A stretch of DNA of 64,000 nucleotides from Phyllostachys edulis (taxonomy: Eukaryota; Streptophyta; Magnoliopsida; Poales; Poaceae): NCBI GenBank assembly GCA_036346405.1, contig CM070553.1, positions 70,087,686 through 70,151,685 on the forward strand, in the 5' to 3' direction. Of this stretch, positions 11,123 to 23,000 are shown one piece after another. Both the position numbers and the translations under genes were made by a program. The notes under the pieces were generated by a model that was given only the letters and a program-made list of their open reading frames with translations, ran no database searches and had not been told where the DNA came from. Position 1 is the stretch's first letter; each line of letters opens with the position of its first letter.

Positions 11123-13433
11123 GCCCGGGAGGGCGTGCCTTTGTAATCTTTTTGCTCATTTCTTCCTTCCTCGCCTCCTCCTCGGCTTTCTTCCTTGCGC
11201 AAGACCCTCCCGAGAGCTCTTTGAGGTGGTGTTAAGCCTCTTGGTTTCCTTTTGGCTGAGTTGGTTTGAGTTCCTTTTTGGTTCTTTTGTTGTTCTCTGG
11301 CTTAGTGTGGTTTTGCTTATTTTGGTTCTCTTGCGAACGTGTAGATCACGAGTTCGAGGAGATCTTGGACCCGGCTCTTGCTGCAGAAGGCTCTCCACTG
11401 CTTGACCAAGGCAAGCCACAGACCTCCTTTTGATCATCTTGAACCAAGCTTTGCAAATGTATTTCGGTTTAAATTATCATGCATGGCTATGTTTATAAGA
11501 AAATGGTTTGGGCTATAGTTACTTACCTACTTGTCAGATGCCCCTTTATACCTTGTCTCCATCATGTTGTCATGATTCACCTTGTGAGCCTTAGGGTGGA
11601 TAATTTAGTTGGTGTTCTTTGTTATTTGCCAACATGGGGCCGAGGTCTTATATAGCCTCGCTTAGAAAACGTGGTTTGAGCGTATCATGCTTCATCTCCA
11701 ATAATCTTGACTAATAAGTTATGAAATGTGTGGTTGGTGCCATTGTTGAGCAGCTATGGCGGGATACCTAAGTCAGGTCGACTGTGGTGTGAGACCACTT
11801 GGTTAAAAATTTGTGTGCCAGAACTGGGTGGTCTTTTGGCATGGGCTAATACAATTGTTTTGCTAAGGCAAGAAGGCAGGGAGTGAGTAGTGGGTGCTGT
11901 GCACACTGGTTTGTGGAAGTCTTGCCTTAGCACAATTAAGGACTTCACTTTGTATCTGTCGAACTGGGCCAATTAGTGCAACCACAAGATCATTTTATGG
12001 GAATGGTCTGGGCTGAATAATTAGCAATGAGATGGCTTGGGGCTGTTTTGGTTGAGCGTGTGATTCGTTGGCGCAAGAGGGGGCACCCCATAACCCTGTG
12101 GATTTCTAGACCACTGGAGGGATTATGAAACCTTAGCGGGCAGCCCTAGTCAGCTCAAAGCTTTGTAAAGGCCTTGCTGCGCTCTCTAGACCGCCACCTT
12201 AGGAAGTGAGCAAGGGTGACCGGAACCCATCCCGCTAGAGAGATCGTGGATTGTGGGTAAAGTTGTACACCTCTGAGAGTAAAAGATCTATTCAATAGCC
12301 AAGTCCTTGGTCATGGACATGCTCATGAAATGGTGCAAGGGGTAGATGTTTCAAAAGCTTGTGCCATCGACACTTCCATGAGATGCTTTGGCTTTGCCTC
12401 AAGAGACCTTGGCCGGCTCCAGAGGGGTCAAGGTTGGCTCTGTAGTGGTCCGTGTTGGTTCTGACCTCTGAATGGGTGTTCGAGTGGGTTTTGGGTGAGG
12501 ACTCGCATCGTGTGATCTGACCTCCCCAATTTTTGGTTGTGGCCATGAGTTGGTGCTCACACCACCTTTTATTAAAACATCAAAAGTATTATGTATTATG
12601 GTTTTACCTTGTCGCCTTTCAATCTATTATTGCTATTATTGTCAAATTTGGCTTTATGCAAACTAACCATACAGCTGTCCATTGGTAAGTCCTTGCATGA
12701 ATATTATTGCATCTTTGCTCTCTGTGACTTGCTTGAGTACATTCCAAGTACTCATGGCTTAAGCCCCGTGTCAAAGCAGATTATGAGGATGACCAAGTGC
12801 GAGGCGGTCTGGCAGACCTCTTCGAGGAGGAATTCTTCGACGAGTAAGATGCCTAGGACGCCCTCCACCCGACGCACTGTGGGGCTTGTTGGATGGCTTG
12901 CGTGTTTTGGTGTTTGAGCCCTAGAGCCCTTGTCGCCAGCTTGTAAGTCCTCGTTGGTTTTGTAAGCCCTCAGTGGCAGACCTCTTGTTAACAAGCTTGA
13001 CCATAAGGTCCTATTATATAAAGTTTAATTTGTTTGCTTCATCTTTGTTTGACCTCGTGGTTGTGGTATTGGCTTGTGTTCTTGTGCGAGCTAGCTCTGA
13101 TTGTCCTGGGACTAGCTCAGATGCACAGGGGCAGGACCACCAGGGAGGTCCCACGGACTTAGCTCGGGAGGTCCCGCGGACCTCTCTTGGTGATGTGCCC
13201 GAGGTGCTACTGAAAGGTGTGGCGGCCACGACCTCCAGAGGTCCTCAAGACCTCCCGGGAGGTCAATGGCGGACCAAGACCTCCAGAGGTCCGCAAGACC
13301 TCCCCGGGAGGTCCCGGCACCTCCTCGGTAAAGCTCCATGCGGTGATACCACATCCTTCCGTGGTGACTTCGCAGCAAAAAAAATGGTCCTCCCTGACCT
13401 CTTGCATGTACATCACGGGTGGGTCGTCACGGT

Positions 13434-13445
13434 TGGTATCGAGCC
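13434..13445 (+). promoter_or_regulatory. primer-binding site, element C (one base missing)
   Basis: TGGTATCGAGCC just inside the LTR end. This is the initiator-Met tRNA complement with one A missing, the same lesion as in element B. Confidence 0.8.
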
Positions 13446-13939
13446 TAGGTCGGTCAGAGGGCGGGCCATAGGCGTAAAAGTCGATTTAGTTTTTATCCAA
13501 AAGTTATTTTCTAAAGCAAGTCAACTTAAAATTTGTTTAGTAGTTCTTTCCTTGTCTTTGGTTCTATGTTGCCCTTATCACCTTAAAATCTTTTCTTGTC
13601 CCGTTCTACTCTCATCTTAACTCCTCCTTAGTTCCCTTATCTTATCTCTCATTGAACCTTGATTTTGAATCTAACTTGACTTCCTTGCCTTTATAACTTC
13701 AATAGGGCCGATCAGAGAAAGGTTAGGATTAGTGGTCCTATTCTCGAGTGTCGCTTAGCTTGGGTCTTGAAGACCTCTGCTTTTGAAGCTTCTGTTGCCT
13801 CTTTTGGCCTCCTGGCCTTTTTGGTTCTCTCTTGGGTTAACCAAGTCACCCCTAATAGCTGCCCTATCTTTATTTCTCTGTATCCTCTTACCCTTTATGC
13901 CTTCCTTCTTACCTATTAAACCTTTAGAGTTTTGTCCAG
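13446..13939 (+). other. leader between PBS and gag, element C
   Basis: Non-coding stretch colinear with 60123-60634 of element D. It is pyrimidine-rich on the plus strand and I find no protein resemblance. Confidence 0.65.
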
Positions 13940-15098
13940 ATGGTGCAGACTCGGCATCCACAAGTCGGTGAGCCCCTGCACGCTTGCCTCCACCCCCACC
14001 TCCTCCAAAGGCAACAATGCACCCGGGTTTTGGGCGGTTTATGGCGGACAAGCTCGATGATGAGCTCTATGATGCGATTATGAACCAGATTATGGCTCAA
14101 CAAAGCCGCACCACCAATGCTTTACTTGCCATGATGAGTCGTATTAGTCAGTCAAGAAGCGGCAGCCACCACCTCCACCCCACTCACCCTCAATCAAGGC
14201 CGTCGAGTTCATGAAGACACGCCCGATTACATTTTCGAGCTCTCCCAGCCTTTAGATGCGATGATTGGCTGAGATCAACAGAGAAGAAGTTGGATATTGC
14301 TCGCTGTGAAGACAGGGAGAAGGTTTTGTTTGCCTCACATCAACTGGAAGGACCTGCAGCTGAGTGGTGGGACACATTTTGTGCCTCACATGCTGACCCC
14401 CAGAGGATCTCTTGGGCAGAGTTCTCTGCAGCTTTTCGCCACTCCCATGTCCCTCGATGGGAAGGTAGAGATGAAAAGGAAGAGTTTAGAGAGCTCAAGC
14501 AAGGCAGCATGTCAGTAAGTGAGTATCTCACTAAGTTCACTCAATTGTCGCGTTATGCTCGCGAAGATGTGGCTACGGATGATGCGCGGCAGAAGCGTTT
14601 TAAGCGAGGCCTCCATCCCAGCTTAAAAGTTCAAGTTGTGGGCAACGATTATCCTGATTTCCAGCATATGGTGAACAAGGCAATGCTCATTGAGGAATCC
14701 CGAAGAGAACTCTCTGAGTCCTACAAGAGAAAGGTGCCACCCTCCTGCTCAAGAAAGACCTCCCAGTACCACAAAGCTTTTGTGCAAGACTAACCTAAGC
14801 GCCAAGGACCTCCTGACCTTCCAGACCTCTGCTAAGACCTCCCGCCAATGTGTCCTCGCCAACACAGATCACTAGCAAAGACTAAGACAACCCCAACGAC
14901 CTCCACAAAGAACTGGGATCACCTGCTTCAAGTGTCACCAAGTGGGGCATTTTGCTAATCAATGCCCACTAAAGACAGAGCCAACCACCAAGACCTCTAC
15001 TTCAGACCTCCTCGCCAAGACCCTCAGTCCGCAGGACCTCCTCAAGCCGTAACCTCCCAAACTTTTGAAGGGGCCGTGAACCATGTGGCAGTGGAAGA
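13940..15098 (+). pseudogene. gag polyprotein, element C (frameshifted, cut by gap)
   Basis: The likely start is ATG at 13940 (MVQTR), the same start as in element D. After a proline-rich stretch the frame changes to LDDELYDAIMNQIM around 14050, then to the retrotransposon capsid domain at 14290-14793. The capsid carries LEGPAAEWWDTF, ISWAEFSAAFRHSHVP, LKQGSMSVSEYLTKFTQLSRYA and YPDFQHMVNKA. A CCHC nucleocapsid knuckle, CFKCHQVGHFANQC, lies at about 14927-14968. The end at 15098 falls just before where protease should start. The linker between capsid and knuckle is unusually full of GACCTCC words. Frameshifts make it non-functional as written. Confidence 0.88.
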
Positions 15099-15198
15099 NN
15101 NNNNNNNNNNNNNNNNNNNNNNNNNNNNNNNNNNNNNNNNNNNNNNNNNNNNNNNNNNNNNNNNNNNNNNNNNNNNNNNNNNNNNNNNNNNNNNNNNN
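15099..15198. other. assembly gap (100 N)
   Basis: Exactly 100 N, the conventional size for a gap of unknown length. The rest of element C, its 3' LTR, the rest of B's 5' LTR and the left end of A's 3' LTR would have to lie here. Confidence 1.
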
Positions 15199-15680
15199 AA
15201 CATTTTCAATCACACTAGATAGCTCTCTAGGATCATCAAACATGATATAGTTCAAAGAATCACTAGTAGATACTCTAGTAAGAACTTCCTTATGAGTAAT
15301 CAATTCCACATTATGTAAATTAAGCATATCAAATTCAAAACATGGAATTTCCAATTGATGAAAAGATTTCTCATAATTACTAACCTTTTCTTGATGAACT
15401 AACAAATCAACACCAATGTTGTTACCTCTAATGTCCTTAGATGATGTAGGTGCTGTAGGTATCAAATCATCATGATGTAACCATGGAGCAGCAAGTACTT
15501 CATCCCCAACCGTGGTTATCTCCTCATCTTTTGCTTCCAATGGTGTCGATTGTTGAACATTCAACTCCTTGTCTTCAATGTCAACCGTGGTTGTTTTGCT
15601 TGCTTCGGGAGCACGTGTTGGAGTAGAGGAAGTAGTAGGACGCCCACGGCTGGTAGTGGAAGTGTCTCAGCCAGCAGGGG
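15199..15680 (-). pseudogene. TE-type ORF fragment of unassigned function
   Basis: One minus-strand frame stays open from about 15668 to the gap. It has a Ser/Thr-rich start (SRGRPTTSSTPTRAPEAS) and continues with VLAAPWLHHDDLIP, SYNYEK-like and HQLEIPCFEFDMLNLHNVEL words, ending DDPRELSSVIENV. A stop lies upstream in the same frame. The base composition is AT-richer than the neighbouring LTR. I cannot name the family. The style resembles linker regions of plant retrotransposon polyproteins, which is inference only. The junction with A-type LTR sequence at about 15720 is abrupt. Confidence 0.45.
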
Positions 15681-15724
15681 TTGAGGGCGCCTTCTCTTGC
15701 CCTGAGGTTGGCCTCCAATTCCCG

Positions 15725-18700
15725 TCCAGATTTTCCAAGGGAGGACCTTAACGGTCAAGACAACAACAAAGAGGTCTGGGCGGTTCAGATCCACTTGGGG
15801 TGGTCCCGAACGGCCAAGATCTAACAAAGGGAGGTCCTAAGCGGCTCAGATTTCCACCGGGAGGTCCAGGGCGGCTAAGATTTACCCGGGAGGTCCACAA
15901 AGGTTGAGAGGACCCTGGGAGGTCCTACACGGTGGAGATCAACACAGGAGGACCTCAACGGCTAAGATCTCCCACAAGGAGGTCCTAGCGGTCAAGATCG
16001 CAAGGAGGAAGGTCCTGGTTGTCCTACAAAAGACCAGGGGTGGTCTTTGCAAAGAGGACCCCGAGGGAGGTCTTTGGGAGGTCTTGGAGGTCTTTGCCAA
16101 AAGTCCACGGGTGATCCTTTGGCAAAGAGGTCCCAGAGATGCACGCTGGGAGATTAGGCCGGCCTTAATTGCGCAACAAGGACGTAAAACAAGGCATTAA
16201 AGGCTGACCCGAAGTTTACCAATGATAAGCAATGATGATCGCATTTAAGGGGAGATCTTTGTCCTAACGACAATGGCATCGGTGCCATTGTCGTCCGACA
16301 AAACCCCGAGAGGCTCCCAAGTCTTGTCGCCGGCGATGAGGACCTCACCCGGCGCCATCCAAGGGCACCAACGTGTGCGCAATAGTGTTAAGCCTGACAC
16401 GCCAGACCATTCCCTGCATGGGTGGCCTGAGCAGCGACGAGTCAAGATTGGCGGCGCAAAACACACGGCCAAAACACAAACAGCGATAATGAGCTCCGCA
16501 ATGAACATTCAAGCGTGTGCCCAAGCTCCGCAACAACATACATGCAGTGCCAAGATCTCACGGACTACCGGGAGGGTTACCCGGAGGTCGTGAGGTGCCG
16601 AGGAGGTTGGGGACGTGGAGGACCGGAGTTGGGGAAGAAGGGTTGCTCCACGGCCAACTCCAAGCTCCAAGTTAGGCCTCTTCTGAAAATGTCAACCCAA
16701 ATGGGGTTAGGGTTAACTCCAGGAGGTCTGGGGAGCACAAAGTGAACAAGAGGTTGAAGAGGGAGCCACAGAAGCACTGCCACCGAGGAGCTCCAAGGAC
16801 TTCAACAATGGCGGCCAAAAAGGGTAGGTCAGTGGGAGGAGATGCTCAGCCCAGCGCAGGCAAGGCCAAGCTCAATGGTGTGTAAAAGAAGCCAAGGGCA
16901 ACAGTGGGGGGTTTTATAGCTAGGGCAAAAAGAGGTCCTGGACCACGGGTTAAGCTCATGGTGAGCTTAGCCCAAGGGAGGTCCACGGCTTGGACAGGAC
17001 GTGGAGGTGACAGGAGCAGTGCTCAGACAGGCGACTTTGGGGCTAAAAAGCGACCGCATTAAATGCTGCGCAGCAAAGAGCCGCTGGGACAAGACAGATC
17101 TCGCCTCCTCCATCGCCATGGCGTCTGCACGCGCCAGAGCTAGGAGAAGAACAGAGTTGCCACCACCGTCCGATTAGAAATGAGGGGAGGTCGTGACCCT
17201 CGGATCTAAATCAAACAGTAAGTTTTTAAAAGGAGAAGGAGGAGATCACAGCCATTGATCTGGTGCGGGAGGTCGTGACCCTCCGATTTCCATCATGCGA
17301 ATCGCGCGTGGAAAAAAGGGACAGAGGTCCAAGGCGTTGATTTCAATCCAATAGTGCGGACCTCTGTGAGGTCTTAACCGAACACTAACTTAAGAACAAG
17401 AGGGGAGGTCATGGCCTTTGGATTTAAATCCAAGGCGCACAACCAAATGGGAGGTCTTAGCACTACGCCAGTGGCGCACAAGAGGTTATGGCCATCGATT
17501 AAGATCCAATGGTGATGAGAGGCGAGGAGGTCTCGAGACGCTATGCTTGAAGGCAAGGGAGGTCAGGACCTTTGGATTTTTGATCCAACGGTTACGATCA
17601 AAAGAGGGGAGGTCTTGAGCTTGCGCAACGCACCGTGGAGATCATGGCCTTTAGATTTAAATCTAAGGGCTACGACCTCACGCTTGTGAGGGAGGTCTAA
17701 TGCGCACAAGACAAGGAGGAGGTCGTGACTGTGATTTTAAATCCAACGGTGCACAACATGAGATGGGGGAGGTTGTGCGCTTGGATATTTTGAGGGAGGT
17801 CGTGGCTGTTGGATCTCGATCCAACGGCCACGACCTCAACAAAGTGGGAGGTTTGCTTAGTTCAACAGGTGAGGGAGGTCATGGCCATGGATTTTTGATC
17901 CAAGGGCGATGACCTCAACAAGGTGGGAGATCCACGCAGCGATGGTTTGTAGAGGAGGTGGCCTTGGATTGATCCAACGGCCACGACCTCAAGTGAGTGC
18001 AAAGGGGAGGTCTCGAGTAGTTTGAGCGAGGAGGTCATGGCCATGTATTTTTGATCCAAATGGCTAAGACCTCATGTGAGTGGGGAGGACTGACCGAGTA
18101 TGTTGAGGAGGAGGTCGTGGCTGCTGGATTTGATCCAACGGCTCACGACCTCAACACATGGGATGACCTCACGCGATGGTTTAACAACTCGAGGAGGTCT
18201 TTGAGGTTTAACACCATGGGAGGTCATGACCATGGATCACCGATCCAACGACAATGACCTCATGAGGTGGGAGGTCTTGCGGTGGTGATGATGAGGAGGT
18301 CGTGGCGGTTGGATGTTAATCCAACGGCTGACGACTTGATCAAGGTGGAGAGGAGGTGGACGAGCCGGGGGAAAAGGTTAAATTTGACCCGACTTTGCAA
18401 AGTGGCTAGCCCAAGGAACAAAGATTAGTTTTTGAATTCAGCTTTTAACAAATGAAACTTAGCGAGAATTATTTGGGATAGCAATTGAGCTCCAAAATTT
18501 ATGAAATTTTAACAGGAACTTGCTGACCATGAGATTAACCTTGCATAAAATTTCCAGAGGTTATTATGCAATGCATTTTCTCAGGAAATTCGTTAAGGTT
18601 GTTTAAAGGTTTGTTTTACCTCCAAAATTTATCAAACTAGTTTTACAACTTGTGATATTTTTCAGAGGAGTCCCACATCAGTTTTTGGGACCAAGGAAAA

Positions 18701-18908
18701 TATTTCCAAATGTTTGGCACAAGATTTAAGATAAACGGAGAATGAGTTTGACTTTTGGTCAACAAGAGCTTTGTGTTTTTGGATTACACAACTCTTGGAC
18801 TAGAATTACATGAGAGATTAGGGGTTTTCAAGATGTGAGAAAAAGTTTTAATTTCTACACATATAATTATACTTGAACAAACCCTAATTATACATTTGGG
18901 ATGTTACA
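15725..18908 (-). repeat. 3' LTR of element A (partial)
   Basis: Read on the minus strand it begins TGTAACATCCC at 18908 after a polypurine tract and is colinear with 40727-43969 of A's 5' LTR. Identity stops at about 15725, where an unrelated ORF fragment begins. The missing 2.7 kb is either lost or hidden by the gap. It contains the palindromic cassette array (about 17190-18340) and a minus-strand TATA box at 16912-16918. Confidence 0.87.
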
Positions 18909-18947
18909 AAATCTCCCCCCCTTACAAAAATCTCGTCCCGAGATTTT
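18909..18947 (-). promoter_or_regulatory. polypurine tract and dyad, element A
   Basis: A C-run on the plus strand (G-run on the element strand) touches the LTR start. The perfect inverted repeat AAAATCTCG-TCC-CGAGATTTT lies at 18927-18947. Confidence 0.8.
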
Positions 18948-19620
18948 GGCTCAGGCGGGGAAGGAAGATGGGTAGTCTTTCCGTTTCCAGGCAACTTCAT
19001 CCACAGAATGATTTGGCCATTGAACTTTTAGGATCTTGAGGACACGATTCCTTGATCTTCGTTTAACTTCTTCAAAGATACGAACCTCCCTTTACGATTC
19101 TTTATCCATTTATAATATTTTGTTGTACTTGGACCTAATTCTCGAACTATGTTCACCCAACCAACACTTTATTTAGTTACATATTGCTCCTAGCTTGTTT
19201 CTTGTTGAGTCGGATCTTATTTAATTCGCTTTATTGCATTGCTTCTCGTTAGGTCACGATTCTGACCCAACCTCTTGCACAACAAGAATTTCCAACGGAG
19301 CTTCCTCGGGTGGAACACGAAGGCACTTCTTTGAACGTGGACGCATGGAACACTTCATGTATCCCTTCAAGTGCAGCGGTAATTTCAACTTATAGGCGAT
19401 AGCCCTTTCTTCTCGATAACGCGGTAGGGACCGACATGTCGAGGAGCCAACTCGCCCATAACGATTTAAATGTTGATGGCCCTTTTCGGTCGACCATCGG
19501 TTTGATGAGGGTAAGTCGATCTCAAAGAAACTCGAGTTTCAGTAGCCTCTTATAGGCTATGCCAAAATTGAGATGTGAGCAGAAGCACGATCGGCCACGA
19601 TCGCCTTCATTACACACCGC
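18948..19620 (-). pseudogene. integrase/chromodomain remnant, element A
   Basis: Comparison with B (2555-3413) shows the same C-terminal integrase sequence. It is truncated and interrupted by about 200 bp of unrelated AT-rich DNA at 19085-19285. Another deletion near 19480 joins the C-terminal linker to a piece of the catalytic core. No long open frame survives. Confidence 0.65.
19085..19285. other. unidentified insertion in element A integrase remnant
   Basis: AT-rich, about 200 bp, absent from the matching place in B (2700-2750), where about 35-40 bp stand instead. I see neither clear terminal repeats nor a target duplication. Confidence 0.45.
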
Positions 19621-20011
19621 AAATTTACGATGCGAATATGTAGAGATCCTTTGGAAAACCTACAAGAAGGTTATTTTTGACAGACTGAGAGCTTGTTCTT
19701 GATTCGATGGTTGGTGGTGCATGGCCGTTGTTAGTTGGTGGAATGATTTGTCTGGTTAATTCCTGAACAACTTGTCTGGTTTATTCCGGAGCGATTTATT
19801 TGGTTAATTCCACTAACAACGGGATCTCCGCTAACGCTAACTAGCTTTTACTTGGTGAGTCATCCCTCCGCAGACTAGCTATCTTAGAGGGACTAAGGTC
19901 GCTCTTAGTTGGTGGAGCAATTTGTCCGGTTACTCCACTAACAACAAACGAGACCTTGGTTGGTTAACTAGCTATAAACTGAGTCATCCTCCGCATAAAA
20001 GCAGATGCTAG
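19621..20011 (-). repeat. filler block of element A, left half
   Basis: Colinear with 3414-3790 of element B, including GTTAGTTGGTGGA and GGAGTCATCC words. It is cut by element F at 20011. The remaining piece resumes at 35517 with CTAGCTATCTTAC and continues into the RT/integrase junction. Confidence 0.8.
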
Positions 20012-23000
20012 TGTAACATCCCAAATGTATAATCGGGTTATTCAAGTATAATTATATGTGTAGAAATTAAAACTTTTTCTCACAACTTGAAAACCCTTAC
20101 AATCTCATGTAATTCTTGTCCAAGAGTTGTGTAAACCAAGAACACAAAGCTCTTGTTGACCAAAAGTCAAATTCATTTTCCAATTCTCTCAAATCTTGTG
20201 CCAAACAATTGGAAAGTATCTTCCTTGGTCCTAAAACTGAGGTGGGACCCCTCTGAAAAATATCACAAGTTGTAAAACTAGTTTGATAATTTTTGGAGGT
20301 AAAATGAATCATTGAACAACCTTAATGAAATTCCTGAGAAAAATGCATTGCATAATAACCTCTGGAAAATTTATGTAAGGTTAATCATGTTGTCAGCTAG
20401 CTCCAGTTAAAATCTTATGAATTTTGGAGTTCATTTGCTATCTCAAACAATTTTGCCAAGTCTTAGCTGTTAGAAAATTAAATTTAAAACAGGGCACTGT
20501 TCCTTGGGCTGAGCCGTACTCAAACCTGGTCCAGCCCAACCCCATCTGACCTCCTTTCCCACCTTGATGAGGTCGTAGCCGTTGGATCCAATCCAACCGC
20601 CACCTCCTCCCTCAACCAAGGCCCCAGGACCTCCCCATTCGAGGTCCTCTTGACCTCGTGGACCTCCTCGGGTCAACGTGGGCGTCGAGACCTCCCACCT
20701 CATCAGTCATAGCCGCTGGATCAAAGATCCACGGCCACGACCTCCACGTGTTAAACCTCAAAGGACCTCCTCGTCTTTGTAAGCCATCGCAATGAGGTCA
20801 TCCCACCTATGTGAGGTCTTGGCCCTTGGATTCAAGATCCGCGCCCTGACCTCCCTCACCGTTAAACTAAGCAAGTCCACATCCCACCCACGTGAGGTCA
20901 CGACCATTGGATCAAAAATCCATGGTCACGACCTCCTCCTCCCAATCTAACTGCGAGACCTCCTTTGCACTCACTTGAGGTCGTGGCCGCTGGATTTACA
21001 TCCAAAGGCCACGACCTCCTCTGAAAAACATCACAACAAGGTCCTCCCGCCTTGTTGAGGTCATAGCCCTTGATCCAAATCGGGGCTAAGACCTCCCTTT
21101 GCTTTGTGCGACGAGACCTCCCCATCGTGTCGGTGCCCTTGGATTTTAATCCAAAGGCCAGACCTCCCCTCATGTCTTTTCGATCGCGTGCAGTTAAGTC
21201 CTCACCGGAGGTCCGCACCGCTGGAGGGAGATCCAACGCCTTGGACCTCTGTCCCATTTCCCACGCATGTTCATGACACGAAATCGGAGGGCCACGACCT
21301 CCCCATCCTTGATCGTGTGGTGGGACCTCCACCCACCACTTAAAACGTAACGGTTCAAAACTCTCATCCGATGGCGGGACCTCTCCTGTGTCTTATCCAA
21401 CGGCCACTAAGACCTCCCTGTTCTTCTCCTTCCTCGCGCGCGGGCAAGCTCGAGTAGTGCATTTATTATGTGTGCGCACATGAGGTACACTTCATGACTC
21501 TTGTCGACCAAGATTTAATGCAGTCGACCTTCCGCCTCTCTGTCCCACACAGTTCGCACCTTGTCAACCTTGTGTCTTGTCCAAGCCATGGACCTCCCAT
21601 GGGCCAAGCTCACCATGAGCTTGGCGGTGGTCCACAACCTCCTGTGCCCTTAGTATAAAGCCTCCCCCCTGTGCTGCTGGCTTCCTTTGCACACCTTTGT
21701 TCCTTGGCTTACACCCTGTCTTTGTGAGCTTTAAACCACCAAAGCTTCCTTGGCCGCCATTGCTGGAGCTTGAAGCTCCTCGGTGGACAAGGGTCACTGG
21801 AGTTTTTTTCTCCTTTTCTCTAAGCTTCTTTTGTGCCATTCCCTCTGGGACCAAGTCCTAACTTGAATTGGTTTGGGCGATTCTGAGAGGTGGACAAAGT
21901 GGAGCTTGAGTCAAGCTTTGGCCGTGGAGCACCCTTCCTCCCAAGACCGGCCCTCCTTCCTCGACCTCCTCAAGACCTTAGGACCTCCTGTACATCCCCG
22001 GTAATCCCTTAGTGCCGGCACCCTTATGAATGTTTTCATGAGCTTTAGTTTGGCATAAGCTTGTTTGTCGCGCGAGCTCATTTTTGCTTTTCGGTTTTGC
22101 CCGTCTGGTCACCTCTGTCCTCTCGGCTGCATGGCGCTCAAGGCCGTCATTGCCGTTGAGAGAAGGTCCGTTGGAGTGCGGCGTGGTTATTGCGAACCGC
22201 GGTATTATTGATCTCGCCGGCGAGGTCTACATCGCCGGCGAGAACCAAATATTTGAACACGGGTTTTTGTCGGACGCAACGACAGCGTCGTTGTCGTTTT
22301 TAGGACAAAAGATCCACCGAGTTAATGCGCTTATCATTGCTCCCATCATTGAATTCATTTGGTGTGTCTTAACCGTCTTAAATCCACCATTTATTGCGTG
22401 CCATTAAGTCCTCCGGACCTCCTCGTGGTCCCGCCAAGATTTAATCTCTTGTCCATAGCGCGTGCGTGTCGTGCGCTAATTCTAGCGCCGATCTCGACAT
22501 CCGCACCTCCTCCAAGGAGATCCGAGCGCCCAAGACCTCCTTGGCGCAATCTTAGCCGTCCTGACCTCCTGGAGGTGCAGGACGTTGAGGACCTCCTCTG
22601 GGACCTCCTCGAGGTCATCTCACCGCTGAGGACCTCCCCTTTTAATCTGGTCCGTTCCGGACCTCCCTTCCATGTTGTGGTCCGTTAGATCTTCCATCTA
22701 CGGCCATGACCTCCCCTCACCTCGCAAGATGTGCGTGGTTAGGAGGTCCAGACCTCTGGACCTCCCATGTGCATGTGTGTTGTTCTCTCGGGAGGTCTCG
22801 AGCCGTTAGATCTGAGATCTGTGGCTCACGACCTCCCATGTCTTTGTGAATGTTAGGAAGGTCAAGAAATTCTTAAGTATGAACTGAAATGAGGTAGACT
22901 TTAGAATTTCATATCTTTTTCATTTTAAATCCTTTTGAGGTCATTCAAATTGTGTTAGCTCTGTCTTAAACTTGACTTTAATCCAAAAATGGTTGTAAGT

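Larger units (their letters stand above)
9202..13430 (+). repeat. 5' LTR of plus-strand element C
   Basis: It begins TGTAACGTCCCG and ends near GGGTCGTCAC, with a PBS starting 4 bases later. It is 4.2 kb long and belongs to a different LTR family from B/A/F. The related LTR of element D starts at 48129. The 5 bp before it, GGCTA (9197-9201), are the candidate target duplication; the partner lies beyond the gap. It contains dense GACCTCC heptamers, two tandem arrays, a TATA box at 11115-11122, and palindromic GACCTCC/GGAGGTC pairs near its end (13140-13330). Confidence 0.88.

Noticed and set aside
13940..15098. Element C gag as a functional domesticated gene
   Set aside because: Frame changes occur at about 14000-14290 and it sits in a normal LTR-PBS-leader context; it is an ordinary decayed gag.
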